Part shown: positions 37,262 to 46,867 of the stretch, piece by piece
How the letters are laid out: each line of letters starts with the position of its first letter
Numbering within the stretch: position 1 is the first letter of the stretch
From: an uncultured Oribacterium sp.
Lineage (GTDB): Bacteria > Bacillota > Clostridia > Lachnospirales > Lachnospiraceae
Direction of reading: 5' to 3'
DNA length: 64,000 nucleotides
Assembly (NCBI GenBank): GCA_946413525.1
Contig: CAMKKZ010000013.1
Span: 1 to 64,000, forward strand
Program-made: the position numbers and the translations under genes
Notes under the pieces: model-generated
What the model saw: the letters and a program-made list of their open reading frames with translations, nothing else
Databases searched by the model: none
Told to the model about the DNA's origin: nothing

Positions 37262-37430
37262 GATAGTTTCCTCCTGTTTTTTCTTTCCCTTAAAAGATAC
37301 ATTGAAAATTAATGAAACATTTTTATATATAAGCTCTCTGCCGTTTCGGAACCCTCCGATGCCTTCAGGAATATCCATGGCATTTCGGACTGTCGCGGCA
37401 TAGGCAGCAGGCATATATATCATTTAATTC

Positions 37431-38486
37431 TTATCGCACATGGTTTCCTTGCTTCGCGGATCTCACCACCATCAAGGCGACAATAATGAGTATGATCGGA
37501 AGCAGGATCCAATCCCATGGGATTCCGTCCATCCTTTTCTTGATTTGGAAACGGTACTGAATCTCATTGCCGGTCTCGTCTACTACCTCCAGACGGTAAA
37601 AGCCGTTCTGGCGCAGCACCCTCTCCGGCGCGTCCACAAGGACATTGTTCAGGTAGACATCAATGCTGCAGTTGTTTTCCATCGGCGAAAAGCCGACCTC
37701 TTTGTCATAAATCGCGTTTTCCTTGTAAGGAACCGTGAACATCAGTTCCGGATCGGAGCGGTCAATGGTGAAATACTCCGTCCAGCGGATGTCCTGTGTC
37801 CCTGTTCTGGCAAGGAACTGCACTTCGAACCAGCCATCTCCCGGAAAGACCAGGTAAGCGGGGTTTTGCACCTCAATCTCACTCCCATTCCAGAAAGCCT
37901 TTTCCACGGAGAAGCCCATTGGAGCCTCCACATAGCTCAGGGGCCGCGCCCGCATGGGATCATAGAGGTAGAAGCAGACATTCGTTTCATATGCCGTGTC
38001 TCCCTTCATGCCGGTCTGGTTCTCAAACAGCCGGATATCATAGCTGCCCGGTTCATGGAATACAAGGGAGTTTCGCAAGTCCATCTCGCTGCCACTCCGC
38101 CTTGTGGAAAGGACTACGGCGGAATCCGGAATCTTGACCTCCGTGATCTTGTCCGACCATCCCCCGATTGGCACAGGCAGGGAAATGATGGAGCCATTGG
38201 GGAAGCTGTAATTGAACAACCCCGCTTTGGCATCATAGGCCACATTCAGTGCCGGATTCCTCTCGAGCTCAACCACGGTAATATTGGCCAGCGTGTCCGT
38301 CAGTTCCTCCAGATCGGCATCGCTCAGACGGTTCTGAAGAGTGTCGCTGTGTTCAATTTCCCATTCAAGCTGCCGCATTTCTTCTTCCGTAAGGCCAGTA
38401 TCCTCATCGGCGCTAAAGCCCTCAGGCAACTCGTATTCCACGCCCTCATACATGAATGTAGAGCTTTCCTTGCTTTCGGATTCCAT
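37431..38486 (-). CDS. C-terminally anchored Ig-like protein A
   Basis: About 351 aa from ATG 38486 (MESESKESS; GGGG 5 nt upstream). Acidic N-terminal 70 residues, then beta-rich repeats; the last has the Ig-like strand pattern GFYRLEVVDETGNEIQYRF. A single membrane segment follows near the end (WILLPIILIIVALMVV) with a basic tail RSAKQGNHVR. The tail charge predicts that the body faces outside, yet no signal peptide is seen. It resembles the larger protein at 47014-48699 in this layout, so the two are probably paralogues. It lies between the 102-aa gene and the pilin. Function unknown. Confidence 0.72.
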   Translation of the reverse strand: MESESKESSTFMYEGVEYELPEGFSADEDTGLTEEEMRQLEWEIEHSDTLQNRLSDADLEELTDTLANITVVELERNPALNVAYDAKAGLFNYSFPNGSIISLPVPIGGWSDKITEVKIPDSAVVLSTRRSGSEMDLRNSLVFHEPGSYDIRLFENQTGMKGDTAYETNVCFYLYDPMRARPLSYVEAPMGFSVEKAFWNGSEIEVQNPAYLVFPGDGWFEVQFLARTGTQDIRWTEYFTIDRSDPELMFTVPYKENAIYDKEVGFSPMENNCSIDVYLNNVLVDAPERVLRQNGFYRLEVVDETGNEIQYRFQIKKRMDGIPWDWILLPIILIIVALMVVRSAKQGNHVR

Positions 38487-38503
38487 AAACACCCCTTAAG
38501 CCA

Positions 38504-38812
38504 TCAGGCATTCATGCCCAACTTCGGCGTATTCTGCTTCTCTCTCTCCTGAGAAGCACCTGCAGTTGCTTCGTGAACCTTCCTTTTGGGCCGGACGACC
38601 TTGCGCACGCCGCTGGCAATCATTTCGATTCTCTCCAGTTCCTCCAGCGTTATGCGGCGGCGGAAAGGATTGGATTGGGTGAACTTCCGGGCATCGTTTT
38701 TGTTTTCTACGGGCTTGAATCCATTCTTTCTCCGTACCTCTCTCTCAGCCCGGAGCATGTTCAGCTCCTTCTCCCAGATGGCCCTGTTTTTTGCGCTGTT
38801 AAAGTATGCCAT
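38504..38812 (-). CDS. Small basic protein of the cluster, 102 aa
   Basis: MAYFNSAKNRAIWEKELNML, then a charged helical body (RAEREVRRKNGFKP; RRRITLEELERIEMIASGVR) and a basic end. Start ATG 38812 is fixed by AGAGGAGGGGG directly upstream. The longer open frame runs into the repeat. No membrane segment; no family recognised. It overlaps nothing and ends 17 nt before the Ig-like protein A start, so it is co-transcribed. Confidence 0.7.
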   Translation of the reverse strand: MAYFNSAKNRAIWEKELNMLRAEREVRRKNGFKPVENKNDARKFTQSNPFRRRITLEELERIEMIASGVRKVVRPKRKVHEATAGASQEREKQNTPKLGMNA

Positions 38813-38905
38813 ACCCCCTCCTCTATCAGAGTAATTTTTTGGCTGCTCCGTTTCAATGTCAGACCGGTGCGGTATCGCTGGCCATTTGATTGCTGACAAA
38901 CAGAC
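38813..38905 (-). repeat. Dispersed A-loop hairpin element, copy before the 102-aa gene
   Basis: Minus strand: CTGTTTGTCAGCAATCAAAT, GCGATACCGC, then GAGCAG and TTACTC around CCAAAAAA and CTGATAGAGGAGG before the start. One mismatch and one wobble in the stem. A partial second copy of the 5' half is present. Confidence 0.68.
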
Positions 38906-38932
38906 GCATTACCGCATCCACACTCTTCCTGA

Positions 38933-39811
38933 TCAGCCAGTCTCCTCTGATGCCAGGCTGTCTTCCTGCCCTTCAGGACTCTCGTCCTCGGATTCACCAC
39001 CCTCGTCCCGCATGATCGCGATGGTCTCCTTCTTTGCGCTCACATCCCGGTAACCGCCGTATTCTGCCATCTCCTGCATGTAATCACCGGCCACATCCCC
39101 GAGGTTTGAGTACAGGGTGACATCGCCTTTGCGCATGACCGCGCAATAGCTTTCCATAGGTGTGTTCAGGATTTCCTGTGCCTGTACCGTGTCGGAAATG
39201 ACGGATAATGCTTCTCTCTCCGTGCAGATGCCTGCCGCAATGCTCCCATTCTCCACTGCCGCCGCCATACGGTTCACATCCTCGAAGCTGTCCAGCCTTA
39301 CGCCGCCGATATAGGGGATATCGGTCGACAGATCCGCCGGAACCTTGTTCGTGATGCCCACGTCCTGGGTGGCAAGTCCTGAAAGGTTGTCAATGTAGTT
39401 ATTCTTCTGTGTAATCAGGAAGAATCCGCCTTTTCCGTACCTTTTGAGGCAAAGGTACTTGCTGTCAAGACTGTCCGACGCGTAGATCCTGCCAAAGGCT
39501 ATATCCACCAATCCATCATCCAGCCTGGAAAGCACCTCGTCCTCTGTCGCAGCAAGAACGAACTCCGGCTGAAGCTCCATGCTTTCCGCAAGCCTGCGGC
39601 CCAGGTCAGCTTCAATCCCGCGAAACCCATCTTCTGATTGGTAAAGGAACCTGTCATTTCCATCAATGACCCCAATCTTCAGAATGCCGTCCGAAAAATC
39701 CGTTTCCGATAACTTCCCTTCGCCTCGCCCGCATGAACCCAAAAGCACCGAGGCCAGAGCAAGTATCAAAATTATAAAAATCGGAACATTCCTTTTTTCT
39801 GTCCGTTTCAT
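38933..39811 (-). CDS. Solute-binding-protein family 3 lipoprotein
   Basis: About 292 aa from ATG 39811 (MKRTEKRN; GGAG 8 nt upstream). Signal IFIILILALASVLLGSC with a lipobox cysteine. The mature part has the two-lobed family 3 (amino-acid binding) pattern: LKIGVIDGNDRFLY, GFRGIEADLGRRLAESMELQ, DDGLVDIAFGRI, and a late ESYCAVMRKGD. No permease or ATPase gene is nearby, so it is more likely a ligand sensor or structural lobe used by this cluster than part of an ABC importer. A very AT-rich 120-bp gap separates it from the VirB4-like gene upstream. Confidence 0.8.
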   Translation of the reverse strand: MKRTEKRNVPIFIILILALASVLLGSCGRGEGKLSETDFSDGILKIGVIDGNDRFLYQSEDGFRGIEADLGRRLAESMELQPEFVLAATEDEVLSRLDDGLVDIAFGRIYASDSLDSKYLCLKRYGKGGFFLITQKNNYIDNLSGLATQDVGITNKVPADLSTDIPYIGGVRLDSFEDVNRMAAAVENGSIAAGICTEREALSVISDTVQAQEILNTPMESYCAVMRKGDVTLYSNLGDVAGDYMQEMAEYGGYRDVSAKKETIAIMRDEGGESEDESPEGQEDSLASEETG

Positions 39812-39932
39812 TTGTTTCTCTCCCTGTGACAAACATAATATACTACATGATGCACCACAAAACCGTCACAAATCCATATATTTTTTTAAAAAACCAAAAA
39901 AATATTTTTGCTGCCGATAACGGTGATTTCCC

Positions 39933-42809
39933 CTACATGGTAAACATCTCCTCTATGCCGTTTCCGGCCTTTATGTCCACGCAGGTCCGCTCCGATGGGC
40001 TGGTAATGACGAAGGCGCGGCCTCGTCCGTTGTTGACGATGTCGTCCTGCTCCTGCTCATTTATGGCGCCGGCATTTTCATACAGCTTCACCAGGTCCGT
40101 CATGTCATTGGGGGCAAGCGGGAAAATGAAGCTGTACTGGGAGGCATTAATGATTGCCGTTGATTTACGCGCCAGTTCCTCCGTCCCGACGAAGTCCTTG
40201 ATGTTCTGCGTAATGACCACCTGCATTCCGTTATATTTACGGATACGCTTTGCCAACTGGTACATGAAATCCAGCGCGATCGGGAACTTCGCATCGATGA
40301 AAACATGCGCCTCATCAATGACGACCACGATCTTCCGGCTTGCCTTGTACTGAATGTTATAGTCCCTGTTCTTGATGATCTCGTTATCCAGCCATTTCAA
40401 CACCAGGAGCATCTGGGCATTCGCGATGGTATTGTTTTTGTTGGCCAGCAAGGTCTGAAAGTCAAAAACAATGAAATTTTCATTGGTAGAAATAGTCGCT
40501 TCCCCGTTCCAGAGATTGGAATCCCTCCCCCCGGTGGCAAATTTTGAAACGTAATTCAAGAGCACGCGAAGGTTGTTCTTGGAATATTCCCCGATGGCAA
40601 GCTGGAAATCGTTCAATATTTTGTCATAAAGGTCATCAAAGGTCGGATAATCCGATGGCGTAAGCTGTGACAGGTTGGTGGTGTTGTCAATGCCCTTCTC
40701 CTCATACATCCGGGCTGTAATGTTATTAAGATACTCCAGGGAGTCCGAATTGATTCCGGGCAGTATCTGACGGTAAAATTCCTCCAGGAACTGGAGGTGG
40801 GTGGTAAAGGAATTGGCCGCGGCCTGCTTGTCCGCCTCGCCCGTAGGGTCTTCTTCCTCATCATCAGACAAGGATGTAATAATATGGAAAGGATTCAGCC
40901 TTCCTTCCGTGGCGCTCCCGACGTCTATGACCTTGCCGTTCAGCTCCTTTGCCATCTTGGAATACTCGTCTTCCGGGTCCAGAATGAAAATCTTCGAATT
41001 TTCCGCCGCAAGCTGCGCCAGGATTGATTTCGTGGCATAAGACTTACCGGATCCGGATTTCCCGATGATGACCGTATTGGAGTTGACCCTGTCCTTATTT
41101 CTCAGGAAGAAATTCACAAATACGGGTACGCCGGCCGAGGATCCGATGAAGATCCCGTTTTTGTCGCACAGGCTGTTGTAAACATAGGGAAAGGCCGCGG
41201 CTACCGACCCCGACTGTATTCCCCGTTCATAACGTTTGAAAGCATCAAAACGGGAAGGAAGCTCGGAACCATAAGCCTCGAACTGGTTCATGAACATCTC
41301 GGTGGACTTGAAGCCCTCCTCCGAAAGCTCCATCCGAACCTGCTTCTTCGCGGATTGAATCTCCGACTTTTTGTCATAGAGGCCGCTCCTCATCCTGCGG
41401 GACATCTCGTAATCATTCACCTGGATGAAGGTATTCACACTGAAAAGCATCTCATTCTCACCCTGCAGGGAGCGCAGCACTTCCGCCAGAGTATCAATAT
41501 GCGTATCCAGCTCCATCAAACGGGACGCCTTGCCGGTATTATTCTGTTGTTCCCGCAGTTCCTCCAGGGAACGGTCGATCTGCCGTATGGCCTTGCCCCT
41601 TTCAATGGGGGTCATCTTCAGGATGACCGAAGTGCCGGAGCCATTAAAGAACCGGGCCCCCCAGGCGTTCGACACCAGGGTAGGGTAATCCCGGATCCGG
41701 ATCCTGTGGGTAATCAGGCTGTCATATTGCACGGTACGAGAGGTAAAGCGGATCTCCTTCGGCAGGATCCAGTCCAGGTACTGGCCCGGCGAAAGCCTCT
41801 CCGCTTCTCTCTCATCAAAATTAAGGCCATACTGGTATTTCAGAAACACCGCGAGCTCCGGTCCCTTCAGTTGATGGCAATCCATGTTGTTCTGCGAAAA
41901 CAGGCTGATGGCATTTCGAATCTGGTTTTTTATAAGCTTCTTGTCCTTATAAATGAACATCAGGTAGTGGAAGGGCATGTAAACCTTGTTCTTGAAATCG
42001 AGATCCCGGAGCTGCTCAATCCGGTCATAAACGATCTCCACCCTTGTGGTCAGTTCTTCATCAGACAGGAGGCCGTTCAGATAGGCCTCCTTCAATTCCT
42101 GAAGCTTGGATTCCTCGCTCGTTATGAAGCTGTCATAAATCATGGGACGGTCTATCTTCACCATGTTGATACTCTCGCCCATGACGGCCGTACGGAGAAT
42201 CTGCCCCAGGCAGCGGTCAATTATTCCGTTCTGCCTGCTCAGGTTGTAGAAACGGAATTCGACGGAAGGGATGCTCATAACAACAGCGCTGTAGGTGCCG
42301 CCATACTCTATGTACTCGCCGTCAATTCCGGTGAAGGGCGTAATCTCTTCCACGGAAACAGGCGTCTTTTGAAGACCCTTCTTTTTTTCCTTGGGTGCGG
42401 AATCCTCCTCCTTTTTCTTGCCCAGACCTAAAAGGGAGAGGACAGAGTTGAAAAAGCTCAAAAAACCGTTTTTCTTTTCCTCGTCTTCCTTGTCTTCCTC
42501 GCCTTCCTCATTCTCTTCTTTTTTGGCTGTATCCGGAGCAACGGCTGAATTCTTCGTATAATACTTGTAACGCCCCAAATATTTCAGAAAATGAAAGAGC
42601 ATGAGGTAGCCCTTGTCATCTTCGATTGGCACTACCAGCGCTCCCGTCACGACCAGGACAAGTATTGTGATGATAATGCGTCCGGGAAGGTTTGAAACAA
42701 GGAAAGAACTCGCAATGCCGATCCCCACGGCCCCCACTAATACGTCAACCACCTCCACGTTCCGGAATAGCTGCATACGTACATTTGTTTTTTTCGGAAT
42801 GACTCTCAT
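39933..42809 (-). CDS. virB4: VirB4-like T4SS ATPase with a fused PrgI/VirB3-like membrane domain
   Basis: A 958-aa ATPase that would power channel assembly and transfer in a type IV secretion system. Residues 1-80 hold two membrane helices (VVDVLVGAVGIGIASSFLV; IIITILVLVVTGALVV) of PrgI/VirB3 type; in many Gram-positive systems this is a separate small protein. A charged linker with a KKKEEDSAPKEKKKG segment follows. The VirB4 body has Walker A IIGKSGSGKSYATKS near residue 581, then FILDPEDEY, and Walker B IVVVIDEAHVFID near 828, with VVITQNIKDF after it. All ATPase residues look intact. It lies between the long VirB6-like gene and the binding-protein lipoprotein. The assignment is firm. Confidence 0.92.
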   Translation of the reverse strand: MRVIPKKTNVRMQLFRNVEVVDVLVGAVGIGIASSFLVSNLPGRIIITILVLVVTGALVVPIEDDKGYLMLFHFLKYLGRYKYYTKNSAVAPDTAKKEENEEGEEDKEDEEKKNGFLSFFNSVLSLLGLGKKKEEDSAPKEKKKGLQKTPVSVEEITPFTGIDGEYIEYGGTYSAVVMSIPSVEFRFYNLSRQNGIIDRCLGQILRTAVMGESINMVKIDRPMIYDSFITSEESKLQELKEAYLNGLLSDEELTTRVEIVYDRIEQLRDLDFKNKVYMPFHYLMFIYKDKKLIKNQIRNAISLFSQNNMDCHQLKGPELAVFLKYQYGLNFDEREAERLSPGQYLDWILPKEIRFTSRTVQYDSLITHRIRIRDYPTLVSNAWGARFFNGSGTSVILKMTPIERGKAIRQIDRSLEELREQQNNTGKASRLMELDTHIDTLAEVLRSLQGENEMLFSVNTFIQVNDYEMSRRMRSGLYDKKSEIQSAKKQVRMELSEEGFKSTEMFMNQFEAYGSELPSRFDAFKRYERGIQSGSVAAAFPYVYNSLCDKNGIFIGSSAGVPVFVNFFLRNKDRVNSNTVIIGKSGSGKSYATKSILAQLAAENSKIFILDPEDEYSKMAKELNGKVIDVGSATEGRLNPFHIITSLSDDEEEDPTGEADKQAAANSFTTHLQFLEEFYRQILPGINSDSLEYLNNITARMYEEKGIDNTTNLSQLTPSDYPTFDDLYDKILNDFQLAIGEYSKNNLRVLLNYVSKFATGGRDSNLWNGEATISTNENFIVFDFQTLLANKNNTIANAQMLLVLKWLDNEIIKNRDYNIQYKASRKIVVVIDEAHVFIDAKFPIALDFMYQLAKRIRKYNGMQVVITQNIKDFVGTEELARKSTAIINASQYSFIFPLAPNDMTDLVKLYENAGAINEQEQDDIVNNGRGRAFVITSPSERTCVDIKAGNGIEEMFTM

Positions 42810-42935
42810 CTTTTCTTTGCTCTCTCCCTATTATAACCATTATCACTCACTAAGCCGCCTGCAGGTTCTGCAAGCGGCACTTATGATAAACTTATTCATT
42901 CAGGCTGAACTGATATTTCAGGCCTTTTTTGGAAT

Positions 42936-45560
42936 CTATTTCTTGCTGCTATTCTTGCTGCTATTCTTGCTGCCATTTTTGTTGTCATTCTGGCTGTCAT
43001 TCTTCTGCTGTTTTTCCTCAGGCGATTGTTCTCTCTGGTAAAGCTTGACGCCAAGAGGCTTGACAGATTCAACCTTTCTGCTAAGCTGTCCGTCCTTGTC
43101 CTTCTTGTAGCTGAAGTGAGCACCCATCATGCTGATAGTTTCCGCCTTGCCGCTGAGCTGATTGTATTTCTTCTTCATGCCGATAATAGGAATTCCGGAA
43201 CAATACGTGTTGCTCAGGCCGGTAACATTCCCCTGCGCGTCATACTTCTTGCTCTTCTTAAACTGCACAACGCCCAGATTCAGCTTGCTCAGGCTGTAGC
43301 CCTTGCTTCCGGGAGCCTTTGACCATCTCTGTCCAAGGAAGTTGATGCTTGTAACGCCGTCCGCCCCCATTTTCTTCGCCTTCCAGCCAAAGATAGAGAT
43401 TGCGGATCCTTTTTTGTTCTTTTCTTTTCCAATACCGAGTATCTTGAAGCTGTAATTCCCATTCTTGTCGTACCCGCGCTTGATGAAGCCGAAGTTGAAG
43501 CCGGTATGCATCTTCCCATTGGAATCTTTGAATCTGGTAAACAGGCCGCCCAGGTAAGATCCGGTAAGGCGTCCGCCGGCAGCATTCTTCTTGGGATCGT
43601 CTTTCTTCTCCCCTTCTTTGCCGTCTGCGCCTTCTCCTTCTTTCTTGCCGGCGAACTGCTGCTCGCCGCCTTCGCCTTCCGGAGTTTTTCCACCTTCCTG
43701 ACTCTGGCCCTGGCCTTCCTGACTCTGGCCCTGGCCTTCTTGACCCTGATTCTGGCCTTCGCCTTCCTGGCCGCCTTCCGCTGCAGGAGGATTATCTGTA
43801 AACTGCCCATCGCCTTCTCCGGCAGGAGCCTGGCCAAGGCCATCGAGACCCGCGCCTTCTCCACCGGCAGATGCCTGGCCGGCGCCATCGGGACCTGCGC
43901 CTTCTCCACCAGCAGCATGGCCACCACCAGAACCTGCGCCTTCTCCACCGGCAGCAGGGCCACCGCCAGAACCTGCGCCTTCTCCACCGGCAGCAGGAGC
44001 ACCACCAGGAGCTGCGCCTTTCCCAGCAGGACCTGTGCTCTTCCCGGTGGAACCTGCAGCAGGACCAGTGCCTTTGCCCGGCTGGGCACCGCCTTCGCTT
44101 TCACCTTTAAATCCGAGGCTTCCACTCCCGGAGTCACTACCGGAGCCTTCTCCGGTATCCTCCGAGAACCCAAGCTGGCCTTTTTCCGGTGACGGCTTTC
44201 CAAAGCCATCGCCAGCCGCCTTGTTGTCGACCTTGTCGCTTCCAAAGGGCAGTCCCAACGTCTTCCCGACCAATTTGCCGGAAAATTTGGCCGTCGCCAG
44301 GGCCGTGGTTCCCACAGCCATCGCGCCACCCTTCACTGCGCCGTAAGAGAAATTGTTCTGGGCGGTTTCCAACTGACCGGTGCGTTCCGAGATAAGGGAT
44401 GTGACCATAGGACCTGACTGCAAGACAGCCCAGGCTCCGCCCAGGAGGAACAATAGCCGCATGAGAATTTCTACTTCCCCGGACATTTCGCCTCCACCGC
44501 TCGTAAGCTGTATCGAATTGCCCATGATCAGGGGGCAAACGATCAGATACAGCTGCATGGCCATCACCATACCGTATCCGCCGAAAAGCTTGCCTATGAA
44601 CATATCCTGCCATGTTTTGTACTTTTCCCCGTCGTCCAGCGGCATGGTTGCTATGAAGAATGGTGACGCCAGAAGCAGGAGCAGTACATCAAAAATCCTG
44701 CATATAAAGCTAAAGCAGCACATGCCCAGCACGATGAGCATGAACAATGCGCCGAAAAAACCGGTGATGAAGTCAAGCCACTTGAGCTCGAAGGTGCCCT
44801 TTACGGCATCCTCGTCATAATATTTCTTTGTCCCGTCATAAAAGGGCTTCCGTATCTCATCATCCAGCCCGACCTCTCTTGAAGTATTGAGCTGACCGGT
44901 CTTCACCTTCTCCCCGCCCTCGTCCTTGAAAACGTGGGCATTATATTCCGTACGCTTCGCGGCATCCATCGTACAGCTTACAAAAATAATATTTGCCACT
45001 GTATTCTGCTTCGTGTTAAAGGCATTGGATATGCTCAAAAGAACCGCGTCGGAAAGAAGCAGAAGCCCCAGGCTGATCATCGGAATCATAAAGAAACGGA
45101 GCATCGCGCGGAAGGTCATATTCAGCACCCTGGAAACCGGGCGGGAATTCTGTCCCCCGCTTATATCCGACATGGAGCGCAGCACGGCAACGCCGGCGAA
45201 CAGAATGGTCAGGACGATTGCAACGACCGTCACCGCCGCTATGGCCGTTTGTATTCCTTTTTGGGTAAAGAGCGCCGTCAAAAGCGAAAACTCCGCCTTG
45301 GGATTATCCTTCAAAGCAACCGTCTTCAGACCACAGAAAACATTAAACGCGACCTGAATGGCATCCACTATCCTGAGGATCGCGGCCAGGAGCTGGTAAA
45401 ACACGCCCGCGAAAATATCCAAAATAAAACCCAGGATCATCTTGGCCAGAGGCCAGAGGACATTTACCAGCACAGGCTCAAAAAGTTTGAAAACCGCCGA
45501 GAAAACTTTACCCAGCAAATCACCAATGAATCCGAAAATTTTCCCCAGTAGCCAACCCAT
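42936..45560 (-). CDS. VirB6/TrbL-like membrane protein with a long repetitive C-terminal extension
   Basis: 874 aa. The first 430 residues have about seven membrane helices (for example AAVTVVAIVLTILFAGVAVL; FFGALFMLIVLGMCCFSFIC), with PLDDGEKYKTWQDMFIGKLF shared almost word for word with the VirB6-like neighbour. Residues about 480-650 are Gly/Ala/Glu/Gln repeats (AAGGEGAGSGGG and QEGQGQSQ units). The last 200 residues are a basic domain of short beta-type repeats (KDSNGKMHTGFNFGFIKRGY; KYDAQGNVTG) ending in Lys/Ser/Asn runs. VirB6 proteins form the inner-membrane channel; some have large C-terminal domains. GGAGG lies 9 nt before the start, which is 21 nt after its paralogue. Confidence 0.85.
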   Translation of the reverse strand: MGWLLGKIFGFIGDLLGKVFSAVFKLFEPVLVNVLWPLAKMILGFILDIFAGVFYQLLAAILRIVDAIQVAFNVFCGLKTVALKDNPKAEFSLLTALFTQKGIQTAIAAVTVVAIVLTILFAGVAVLRSMSDISGGQNSRPVSRVLNMTFRAMLRFFMIPMISLGLLLLSDAVLLSISNAFNTKQNTVANIIFVSCTMDAAKRTEYNAHVFKDEGGEKVKTGQLNTSREVGLDDEIRKPFYDGTKKYYDEDAVKGTFELKWLDFITGFFGALFMLIVLGMCCFSFICRIFDVLLLLLASPFFIATMPLDDGEKYKTWQDMFIGKLFGGYGMVMAMQLYLIVCPLIMGNSIQLTSGGGEMSGEVEILMRLLFLLGGAWAVLQSGPMVTSLISERTGQLETAQNNFSYGAVKGGAMAVGTTALATAKFSGKLVGKTLGLPFGSDKVDNKAAGDGFGKPSPEKGQLGFSEDTGEGSGSDSGSGSLGFKGESEGGAQPGKGTGPAAGSTGKSTGPAGKGAAPGGAPAAGGEGAGSGGGPAAGGEGAGSGGGHAAGGEGAGPDGAGQASAGGEGAGLDGLGQAPAGEGDGQFTDNPPAAEGGQEGEGQNQGQEGQGQSQEGQGQSQEGGKTPEGEGGEQQFAGKKEGEGADGKEGEKKDDPKKNAAGGRLTGSYLGGLFTRFKDSNGKMHTGFNFGFIKRGYDKNGNYSFKILGIGKEKNKKGSAISIFGWKAKKMGADGVTSINFLGQRWSKAPGSKGYSLSKLNLGVVQFKKSKKYDAQGNVTGLSNTYCSGIPIIGMKKKYNQLSGKAETISMMGAHFSYKKDKDGQLSRKVESVKPLGVKLYQREQSPEEKQQKNDSQNDNKNGSKNSSKNSSKK

Positions 45561-45580
45561 ATGACTTGCCCTCCATCACA

Positions 45581-46864
45581 CTACCCTGTAAACTGCTGGT
45601 CTTTGTTCCCGCCGCTATCTTTCTCCGCGTTCTGGTTCTTGCCCGTGGCAGCATCGACCTGACTCTTATTTTCGTCTGTGTTTTTCTTCGCCATGGACAT
45701 CAAGGCCCCGACGCCGCCTAAAGCGCCTAATTTTGTATACCCCATGCCAGCCGACATCGCGTTCTGGGCATTGTCCGCCGCTTTCTGGCTCACCAGCGAG
45801 AGTATGAGAAGCTTGCTCATGAAAATGGCATATGCGCCGCCAACAATGAAAATTATTTTCAGTATCATCGCTACCTCATCCGCGACGCCGGAAAAGATAA
45901 TCGTCCCGTTCGATATAAACGGAATCAGCAAAAGATATACGCGCATGGCGAAAATCGGCCCGAAGGCGGAGACCATATAGCCAATGAACAGCTCCCGCCA
46001 TTGCTTGAATTTTGCCCCGTCATCCAATGGTATGTATGCCACGAAATAGGGGCTGATCAGGTACAAAAGCAGCACAACGATGATTCTCTGGATGAACTGC
46101 AGGATGCACATGATCATGATAATAAGACACATGATGGAGCTCACGATCGCGACCACGTAGTCAAATTTCTTTGTATTGAAATCTTTTTTGACCTGGTCTA
46201 TATCGTTGAAACGCTGCCCGCCCTCATACTCCGCAAGTTTCGACTGGGTGCCGCCCGCGGCGGCCACGGTAGTGAACAGCACATCGCTTATGCCCGTATT
46301 GGTATTCCCCGACCCGAAAATATACATGACATTCTCGCCAATCGCGCCCGCCGTGGTCAATATGATGACACAACTGAAAGGGACAAGTGCGAAGGTCAGC
46401 CCGGCCCGGCCTACGCTCCGAAGCACGGCGGATACTGGGCGCTTCATCTCCCCAATGCTGTCCGACATAGACGCTATGGTGGCGATCAGCGTCGTGAAGA
46501 TGCAGAGTACCAGCGCGATGCTTGTCATGGCAGTAAACGCGTTTGCCACAGGCTTCTGGGCAATCATGGCATTGAGCAGACTGGTCTTGTAGGTAGATCC
46601 GGCGTCATTGACGATCACAGGGTCAATGCCGGAAAAGATATTGAAAACCTTTTCAACCAGATTCACGATGTTCAAAATAGCAATCCATACTGCCAGGAGC
46701 AGCTCTGTAAACCAGTCCGTGATCGCGCTGATGATCAGGTTGTACACAACCATGATGGCTGCTTCTATGACTGGTGAAAGTATGGACCTTATGATACCCA
46801 TAAGGATGTCCCTGAGTACCTCAAAGAAACTTGCTAAAAGGACAAACTTCATCGCACAAAGCAT
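45581..46864 (-). CDS. VirB6/TrbL-like polytopic membrane protein
   Basis: 427 aa with about seven membrane helices (MVVYNLIISAITDWFTELLL; MTSIALVLCIFTTLIATIAS; VVAIVSSIMCLIIMIMCILQ). The motif IPLDDGAKFKQWRELFIGYM is shared with the next gene. A hydrophilic tail with KNTDENKSQVDAATG ends the protein. It corresponds to the VirB6 channel component of type IV systems. Having two such paralogues side by side is known in Gram-positive systems. AGGAGG precedes the ATG by 6 nt and the dispersed hairpin element lies immediately before that. Confidence 0.83.
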   Translation of the reverse strand: MLCAMKFVLLASFFEVLRDILMGIIRSILSPVIEAAIMVVYNLIISAITDWFTELLLAVWIAILNIVNLVEKVFNIFSGIDPVIVNDAGSTYKTSLLNAMIAQKPVANAFTAMTSIALVLCIFTTLIATIASMSDSIGEMKRPVSAVLRSVGRAGLTFALVPFSCVIILTTAGAIGENVMYIFGSGNTNTGISDVLFTTVAAAGGTQSKLAEYEGGQRFNDIDQVKKDFNTKKFDYVVAIVSSIMCLIIMIMCILQFIQRIIVVLLLYLISPYFVAYIPLDDGAKFKQWRELFIGYMVSAFGPIFAMRVYLLLIPFISNGTIIFSGVADEVAMILKIIFIVGGAYAIFMSKLLILSLVSQKAADNAQNAMSAGMGYTKLGALGGVGALMSMAKKNTDENKSQVDAATGKNQNAEKDSGGNKDQQFTG

Positions 46865-46867
46865 TTC

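Noticed and set aside
36920-37423. Pilin start at 37423
   Set aside because: No ribosome site there; GGAGG 8 nt before 37261 fits a 113-aa pilin-sized protein.
43289-44329. 346-codon minus-strand open frame overlapping the VirB6-like gene
   Set aside because: Alternative frame of the Gly/Ala/Gln repeats; Lys/Arg/Ala-rich with no start signal.
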